From positions 1,047,001 through 1,111,000 of the forward strand of contig JAIGNY010000711.1 in assembly GCA_020152595.1 (NCBI GenBank): a DNA stretch of 64,000 bases, written 5' to 3'. This DNA comes from Chiridota heheva. Lineage: Eukaryota; Echinodermata; Holothuroidea; Apodida; Chiridotidae. Under the pieces are notes generated by a model. The model ran no database searches, was not told the origin of the DNA, and saw only the letters and a list, made by a program, of their open reading frames with translations. This document shows, piece by piece, positions 58,286 to 64,000 of the stretch. Both the position numbers and the translations under genes were made by a program. The number at the start of each line of letters is the position of its first letter. Within the stretch, counting starts at the first letter, position 1.

Positions 58286-58858
58286 TATGATTTTCTCTTC
58301 CTTTCTGTTAATAAGTTTTATGTAACTTTTTTTGAGTTTGTCGATACATTTCATATTTTGTTGTAATTAGGAGACCACTGTATAAAGCCCAGGCTGCATT
58401 TAGTCCTCCACATATCAATTGTAGTCTTTAGGCCTTTTTTGTACATAAGCATATACTGAGAAAAAGGTGGAAATGGACTTTAAACTTCAACAAAACTAAC
58501 AAAATAAGTTGGTGATAATACTGGTTTCAGGTATATTCGCATCATTTAGGAACAACTCCCTGGTGTAGACCTTTTCAAATCTGAATCAGCAATTTCCGTA
58601 AAAGTAATTTAAATAATGTCACATGGCCGAAATTCATGTATCCATAATGGACCAATGGTATTCTTGGCAGGGACCAAGTGTATGAAAAAAATGTTTACAA
58701 ATGTTTATCTTACGTGTGCTATACATGAAATTCAATGTGCACTGTTGCTTACAAGTTTGTAATCCGGTTCGCTAAAATCGATTTAAAAATAAGACTTGCC
58801 AGTTTTCTATTTTGATCTGAGCTTTATTACATGTTTGTGCTTTGTTCTTTCATTACAG

Positions 58859-58908
58859 AAGAAAAAGAACAATTCAGATGTTTTAGACAAGATATAGGAG
58901 ACACATTT
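58859..58908 (+). CDS. IPO13: IPO13 exon L (short)
   Basis: Two bases complete a Glu codon; then EKEQFRCFRQDIGDTF, between acceptor cattacag and donor gtaagt. Direct counterpart of vertebrate 'DEKEQFRIYRVDISDTL'. Confidence 0.94.
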
Positions 58909-59089
58909 GTAAGTAAAAGTTGTGTGGTATTAATTTTTTCAGTAAATCATGAAGAGGAGATATGTACTAATAGTATGATTGTGATTATTTTAATTTGCAT
59001 GTAGTACATGATTTCATTTAATGTTTTCAATGAAAAGGAAATAGAAAAGATAGGCTGGGGGATGGCTAACAGGTGTGTGCTTTATAAAC

Positions 59090-59640
59090 TTACTTCATAA
59101 AACTAGTAGAATTCTACACCTGTCATTTCTAATCAAATAAGGCAGCTTTAAACTTGAATATCTCCTTAACCAAATAGGATTTTTGAACTGTTTCAAAGTA
59201 TTCAAATCTGAGCAGATCAATTTCCAAATTTTGGGAAAAAGCACTTTTGAGTTATGCCTAATCAGAGTTTGATCACTTTTCAATTCAGGCCAATTTTATG
59301 ATCTGTGACAGGGTGGACAGTTCAAAATCTTGATGTAATTCTTTAAAATTCTTTCCTAAATCTTAGTCATTGAAAATGATGGGGAAGTCTATTTGTGCTA
59401 GAGGTTTATTGGGGGATATTAGCTGCACCTCGTCAAAGACTTATGATACACATTTTAAAAACAAAGGATTTTCATGTTTTTTTCATGAAAATTAATGCTC
59501 GAGATTTAAAAACGCTGTAAAAATGGTCAATATTTAATCGATTTTGATCATTTTAGTTACTATGATGGTTTTTAATAGATTTTAAAGCAAGTTAGCTAAT
59601 GTTGCCTCTACACATCCATATACTTGTAAGTAAACTGGAA
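59090..59640. repeat. Dispersed intronic repeat, partner of 6930-7900
   Basis: Contains the MITE-type segment aacttgaatatctccttaac (59151-59170) followed by cattgaaaatgatggg and gcctctacacatccata, as in the first copy. Confidence 0.62.
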
Positions 59641-59762
59641 GTTTTTGTTTTTCTTTTGTAAATGTGTTACAATGGCAAAAGCTTAATATTTATTCCAAAG
59701 TTGAATCAACTTATCAAAGTTATATCTAAAGTTATGCTCATTGAATATGCAGTTATACTCAG

Positions 59763-60025
59763 CCGGAATGCAGTAGCCAAGTGGCTAGGGCATTGGTCTC
59801 ATACCGGGATCAAATCTTGGACAGGGCGCTGTGCTATGTCCTTGAGCAAGGCACTTTATCGCATTTGCTCCACTTCATTCAGCTGTGAATTGAGTACCAG
59901 TTTCAACTGGGGAGTTAACCTGTGATGGACTGATGTCCCATCCAGGGGAGTCTAGTACTCATCCACCATGGAAACTAGGTATAAGTATGGCTCTATAAGC
60001 CCTCAAGGTTTCATGGGATTTAACG
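59763..60025 (+). mobile_element. tRNA-derived SINE with flanking direct repeats
   Basis: A-box-like gtagccaagtggctaggg and B-box-like gggatcaaatctt, then the body shared with 7399-7682. The sequence ttgaatatgcagttat occurs just before (about 59741) and just after (about 60040), consistent with a target duplication of about 20 bp. Confidence 0.82.
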
Positions 60026-60106
60026 TTGAACTATACTTGTTGAATATGCAGTTATGCTCATTGAATATGCAGCAGTTTGTTATTTAAATTGTCTTTTGTT
60101 GGGTAG

Positions 60107-60199
60107 ATGAATTGCTTTGGGTTGCTGCAAGACCCTCTACTGAATCATCTCTATGCAGTACTTGTAGGAATTATGCAGGGGCCTGACTCAAAGTGGCAG
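60107..60199 (+). CDS. IPO13: IPO13 exon M
   Basis: 31 codons, MNCFGLLQDPLLNHLYAV to GPDSKWQ, between acceptor ttgggtag and donor gtacgg; phase 0. Aligns with the vertebrate 'MLGAELLSNLYDKLG...SWQ' segment. Confidence 0.9.
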
Positions 60200-60419
60200 G
60201 TACGGTACAACTCCAATCAATGCACTTTCTTGCTAATCATTTATTAGGCATGGAAAAAATATTTTATGTTCCAGGACCATAGAATATATTAAACAAATTT
60301 GTTATGTATATACCGCAACAACAATAATGAAACAGAATGCCCAATTCCAACAAATTAGTGGCTTTTAAAGAATTGTTTGTTTTATAATTTTCTGCTTTCT
60401 TACATGTACTTTTCTGGCT

Positions 60420-61245
60420 GGAAGAAAATTGTATTTATGTTTTTTCTTCTTTCTTTCTTTCAATCTTTCTTTCACACCCTTTACTTTCTTCTCATTTCCA
60501 TATTGTTCTTCCCTCTTTTTCTCCTTTTTGATTGCATAAATCATTTATAAGGTTAAAACAAAAGGAGTTACCAAAGTTTCAGAATAGGAATTTTCTCTTT
60601 TTCTGCTTTCCTTTCTTTCTCTTTTCCTCCCTTTTTCTTTCTTTCCCTTTTCCCTCTTTTCCTTTCCTTCTCTTTTCCTCCTCTTTTTCTTTCTTTCTCG
60701 TTTTCTCCTTTTCCTTTCTTTTTCTTTTCCTCCCCTTGTACTTTCTTTCTCTTTTCTTTCTTTTTCCCCCTCCTTTTTCTTTTCCTCCATTTTCCTTTTC
60801 TCTTTTCCTCCCCTTTTCCTTTCTTTCTTTTCCTCCCCTTTTCTTGTCTTTCTCTTTTCCTCTTTCCTTTCTTTCCCTTTTCCTCTCTTTTCCTCTTTTC
60901 CTTTTTTCTCTTTACTTAACTTTTTCCTATCTTTCTCTTTTCCTCTCCTTTCTTTCTCTTTTCCTCTTTCCTTTCTTTCTCGTTTCCTCTTTCCTTTCTT
61001 TCTCGTTTCCTTTATTCCTTTTTTCTTTTCCTCTTGTTTTCATTTCTTTCTCTTTTCCTTTCTTTTTCTTTTCCTCTTCATATCTTTCTCTTTTCCTCTT
61101 TTCCTTTCTCTCTCTTTTCTTTTCTTTCTCTTTTCCTCTTTCCTTTTCCTTTCTTTTTCTTTTCCTCTTCCTTTTCTCATTTCCATTCTTTTTCTTTTTC
61201 TTTTCTTTTCTCTTTTCCCTTTTCCTTTCTTTCTCTTTTCCTAGG
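60420..61245. repeat. Polypyrimidine array (tttctttctcttttcctc)
   Basis: Over 650 bp of C/T-only sequence from about 60590 in units of tttcctttctttctcttttc. A frame of 242 codons (Phe/Leu/Ser/Pro only) is a composition artefact. Preceded by aatcatttataaggttaaaa, which recurs at 63205. Confidence 0.95.
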
Positions 61246-61428
61246 TCCTATCATCAATGATGACTTGAAATCGACAGAGGCGGCGGAGCTGGGAAGGGGA
61301 TGTGCGGGCTTCAGCCTAATAATTTTAGGTCTATCACATGTCACCTTATCTCATTAAATCCCCAATATTTTGAACGCTCCGCCACCTGATAAGACAATTG
61401 AATTCTGAGATGGCATGAGGTGGATGAG

Positions 61429-61465
61429 ATCATGGAGCTATAAACTTAGTTTATAGCTCCATGAT
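61429..61465. other. Perfect 17-bp inverted repeat with 3-nt loop
   Basis: Arms atcatggagctataaac and gtttatagctccatgat around tta. A perfect hairpin in DNA or RNA. No pre-miRNA-length stem beyond 17 bp. Confidence 0.9.
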
Positions 61466-61469
61466 GAGA

Positions 61470-62740
61470 TGCAGAAAAGCATTTTCATACAATGAATCGT
61501 TGACACTTCAGGGCAGTAAATTCACATCTTCAACGTGAAGGAGCTTTGCTTCTTATCCAAACTTGGGGTCACAAGATGCAATTGAAACTCAAACAAATCC
61601 CCCCCCCTTCCCCAATTGTTTTTTTTATTCTATAGGCCTATACCTAAAAAGTAGGGAATATGTATCCCGGGAATCACGGCAGTGCGCTTTTTGCGAAACT
61701 AAAACTAAACAAATTGGAAGTCCTATGCAGAAAAAATCAAACATGCAACGCGTCATAGCCTAACATATTTTTTTAAATACATGTAGATGGTTGCTAATGT
61801 TCGTAATTTTGTTTTTAAAATGTATTGTTGCAGAATATGCTGCACTCAAAGTGACCTTTTCTCCGATAACTCGTTCGGCCGTTACATAGTGGAAACCTCC
61901 ATTAAGTCCTACATTAAAATTACTACAAACGACACAACTTTTGTTAGAAGCATATTTTTTCAACTCACTATTCTGAAATAAAGAGGTAGTATGCTGCATA
62001 TACCCGCCCTAAGTTCGCGAATACCGAGGCCATGAAATCAGGTGCGTTATTTTTTTTTAAAGAAGTATTAAGTATTTTCTCTCGTTTCTTTCTTTTTAGT
62101 GAGATAAGTATATTTTATCCTTGTATTATCTATTTTATTTCTTTACTGTTAAGCATGCAACAGTAGTTTCTTATTTTCATTTGCTTTATGTTTATTTTAA
62201 TAACCTTCTTTTTTTTTCCTGATTTTTAAAAATTTACTTCTTGTTCCTGCATTTCAGATACTGTCATGTCTGGCATAGGAATCAAAAAGATTTTCTTCTA
62301 TTCAAATTGTTTACCTAAATCAAAGGAGACATATTCTTGCTTGTATGACCCTGGGATTACCATTATCAAACACTAATGGGCCGTAATTATTGGAAAGTAA
62401 CCACTATATACCCAATATTTAAATAAAAATGTGTTTTAAAAACATGTTAGCCTCAGATGTGTGTTAGTGTGGTGCGTTAAGCCTGTCCCCATATGTGAGT
62501 AAGAACTCCAGCGTAGCAGCATGATAATTTTGAAGTTTATGTTTCGTCCCAGAAAGAAGTTACACAATATCCTTTTACAAACTCCTGAATACAACATTTT
62601 TTTATTTCTTTTCCTATTTAACAATTTTCTTTGTCTCCTGTTGTATAAATAAAATTCGTTCTCCACCACGACCTTTTACACTTGTATTTAGCTATTGATC
62701 CCATCAATATTTTAGTCTATTTGCCTACTGGGGACAAGAA
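61470..62740. other. Intron, no element recognised
   Basis: Between the hairpin and the second pyrimidine array I see only AT-rich sequence and short unsupported frames. Confidence 0.45.
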
Positions 62741-62744
62741 ATTC

Positions 62745-63060
62745 TCTTTTCTTTCTCTTTTTCTTCCCTTTTCCTTTCTTTCTCTTTTCCTTTTTGTCTC
62801 TTTTTCCCTTTTCCATTCTTTTTCTTTCTCTTTTCCTAACCTTTTCCTTTCTTTCTCTTTTCCTTTCCTTTCTTTTTCTTTTCCTCCTGTTTTTATTTCT
62901 TTCTCTTTTCCTTACTTTCTCTTTTCCTCCCTTTTCCTTTCTTTTTCTTTTCCTCCTGTTTCTATTTATTTCTCTTTTCCTTACTTTCTCTTTTCCTCCC
63001 TTTCTCTTTTCCTCCCCTTTCCTTTCTTTCTTTTCCTTTTCTTTTTCTTTCTCTTTTCAA
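62745..63060. repeat. Polypyrimidine array, second block
   Basis: Same tttctttctcttttcctccc units as 60590-61245. The flanking text at 63200-63250 (atcatttataggggtcaaaa, gtttcagaaaag) matches the text before the first block (60540-60585), so the two blocks look like a duplicated unit. Confidence 0.92.
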
Positions 63061-63817
63061 AAAATTAAATTAAAATATAGTGGTCCACACTATTTTTCAC
63101 CCCTGTTCATTATTGATCTTTGTACATTCACTGATTGTTTTGATGTTTAATAGAATGTATTTCAGGAATGTGATTTCACTTCCTAATGATAAGATTGATT
63201 GCATCAATCATTTATAGGGGTCAAAACAAAAGGAATTATCAAAGTTTCAGAAAAGAATTTGTCAAAGTTTTTAGGTACATTTCGGTTATTGTCAGTGGAC
63301 TTCATTATTAATCTGGTTTGCAGTGTTTGATTTTAGGCCAAGCTGTTTAGTGAAATATAAGTAATACAATGGATTTTCAGGAATGGTTTTCCATTCCTGT
63401 TGATAAGATTAATTGCACTAGTTGTTTATAATAGTACAAAAGAATGAATAGTTTTTGGTGGGTAGTTTTCAATTATTTTTATTCAGATCTACCTCATGAC
63501 AAAAAGTTTTAACCCTAAACTTATACTTTGGAATATTTGTCAGGAATTTTGATTTACACTTCCTGTTAATTGGTCAATTATTGTTTAGAAATTGAATTGT
63601 CAAAGTTTCTGAATACTTTTCAGCTATTGTCATTCATATTCCCCTTTAGTTTATGATGAACAATTTCACCCTTCAATTATGCTTAAATTTCTCATAAATT
63701 AAGTATTTGTTTTGAAATTCCTCCAAATGTCTCTATTTAATTTTCCAAAACATTTCCCACATCTGTAAGCTTTTAAAAATGAGATCAACTACTGTTTTTT
63801 CTTCAATCTTCCTACAG
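63061..63817. other. Intron with degenerate repeats before exon N
   Basis: Pieces of 'caaaacaaaaggaattatca', gtcaaagtttctgaa and ttttcagctattgtcat recur two to three times at about 170-bp spacing (63180-63640), a degraded tandem repeat. Confidence 0.55.
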
Positions 63818-64000
63818 CAAGTGGAAGCCTGCCTCTTTGCCTTCAGTCCATAGCAGAGGGTGGTAACATCATAGGGGACAGTCAGGCAGTTAGGGACCTC
63901 TTCAAGCTCCTGGGGCAGCTGGACATGTCTTACACCCACCAGCTTGCCTCCACATCCCTATTCATGCTGGGAGCGTATTCAGAGTATCTTTATTACAATC
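63818..64000 (+). CDS. IPO13: IPO13 exon N, with apparent 1-bp frameshift; continues past window
   Basis: After acceptor cttcctacag the exon reads QVEACLFAF, the counterpart of 'HTEALLYGF', then hits TAG at 63851-63853. If one base is missing near 63841-63846 (sequence ccttcagtcc), the next frame continues SIAEGGNIIGDSQAV, DLFKLLGQLDMSY and LASTSLFMLGAYSEYL, matching the family to the window edge. The string gcctctttgccttcag is itself a good acceptor. Splicing there (exon start 63847) keeps the frame from exon M but drops about ten conserved residues. This could be an assembly indel, a real lesion or alternative splicing. Confidence 0.85.

Larger units (their letters stand above)
3656..64000 (+). 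other. IPO13: Importin-13 gene, partial (14 exons seen, 3' half off window)
   Basis: Importin-13 is a beta-karyopherin of HEAT repeats that carries cargo through nuclear pores under RanGTP control. In animals it imports UBC9 and the MAGO-Y14 dimer and exports eIF1A. Joining 14 GT-AG exons gives one frame of about 498 codons. From memory of the family it is colinear with roughly residues 30-530 of the about 963-residue vertebrate protein. Diagnostic stretches are SPQAWYFSW, VQYFGASAL, KIVLTRLCVA, LEFLTVLPEE, IPGHYPVDET and EKEQFR. The first exon (start codon, importin-beta N-terminal segment before ALHQLYYD) was not recognised in 1-3655. Introns total about 59 kb and are packed with transposons, nearly all of the large ones in introns H-I, I-J and J-K. 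The last exon has an apparent frameshift. Confidence 0.95.

Noticed and set aside
60532..61260. 242-codon Phe/Leu/Ser/Pro frame, looks like a membrane protein
   Set aside because: Pure pyrimidine tract; composition artefact.

Overview
This window is animal nuclear DNA dominated by repeats. It carries the 5' half of one recognisable host gene on the + strand, importin-13 (IPO13, a beta-karyopherin). Fourteen exons spell about 498 codons in the same order as the vertebrate protein. Exon 1 (N-terminus) lies upstream or was not recognised, and the last exon runs off the right edge. Only about 1.5 kb of the roughly 60 kb gene body is coding. The rest is intron filled with mobile elements and tandem repeats. 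Canonical GT-AG introns, AT-rich intron sequence, DIRS, Penelope-like, RNase H-bearing LINE and CR1-like elements, and tRNA-derived SINEs suggest an aquatic invertebrate. An echinoderm, hemichordate or mollusc-type genome is plausible, but I cannot assign a species.

Layout. 1-3655 is the first visible intron or upstream region, with a 21-bp minisatellite and two oppositely oriented 'cccacatggcatcc' arrays. 3656-17041 holds exons A-H, with a 1.25-kb 14-bp ACTAGT array, LINE fragments, a hAT-type non-autonomous element with a perfect 8-bp target duplication, TTAA-flanked MITEs and a SINE. 17042-27479 is an intron carrying DIRS copy 1, itself interrupted by a 5'-truncated LINE. 27480-37987 holds exons I and J, separated by a palindrome-rich 46-bp array, a 21-bp array split by DIRS copy 2, and an internally deleted LINE. 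37988-56374 is an 18-kb intron with DIRS copy 3 (interrupted by two I-like LINE pieces and a CR1-like LINE), a Penelope-like element with a GIY-YIG domain, DIRS copy 4 and long (TA)n tracts. 56375-64000 holds exons K-N with MITE, SINE and polypurine or polypyrimidine arrays.

The most distinctive system is the family of four DIRS-type tyrosine-recombinase retrotransposons, all in the same orientation as IPO13. They have inverted terminal repeats and, about 250 bp inside the right end, an internal complementary region that matches both outer ends. Copies 1 and 2 retain pieces of gag, reverse transcriptase, RNase H and tyrosine recombinase that complement one another. Copies 3 and 4 share a deletion through the recombinase core and have long leaders built of repeated modules, so they look like a non-autonomous subfamily. 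Their right terminal repeat carries a consensus-like 5' splice donor on the IPO13 sense strand.

In the host gene, the last visible exon has an apparent one-base deletion that brings in an early stop. A strong alternative acceptor 29 bp downstream would restore the frame.
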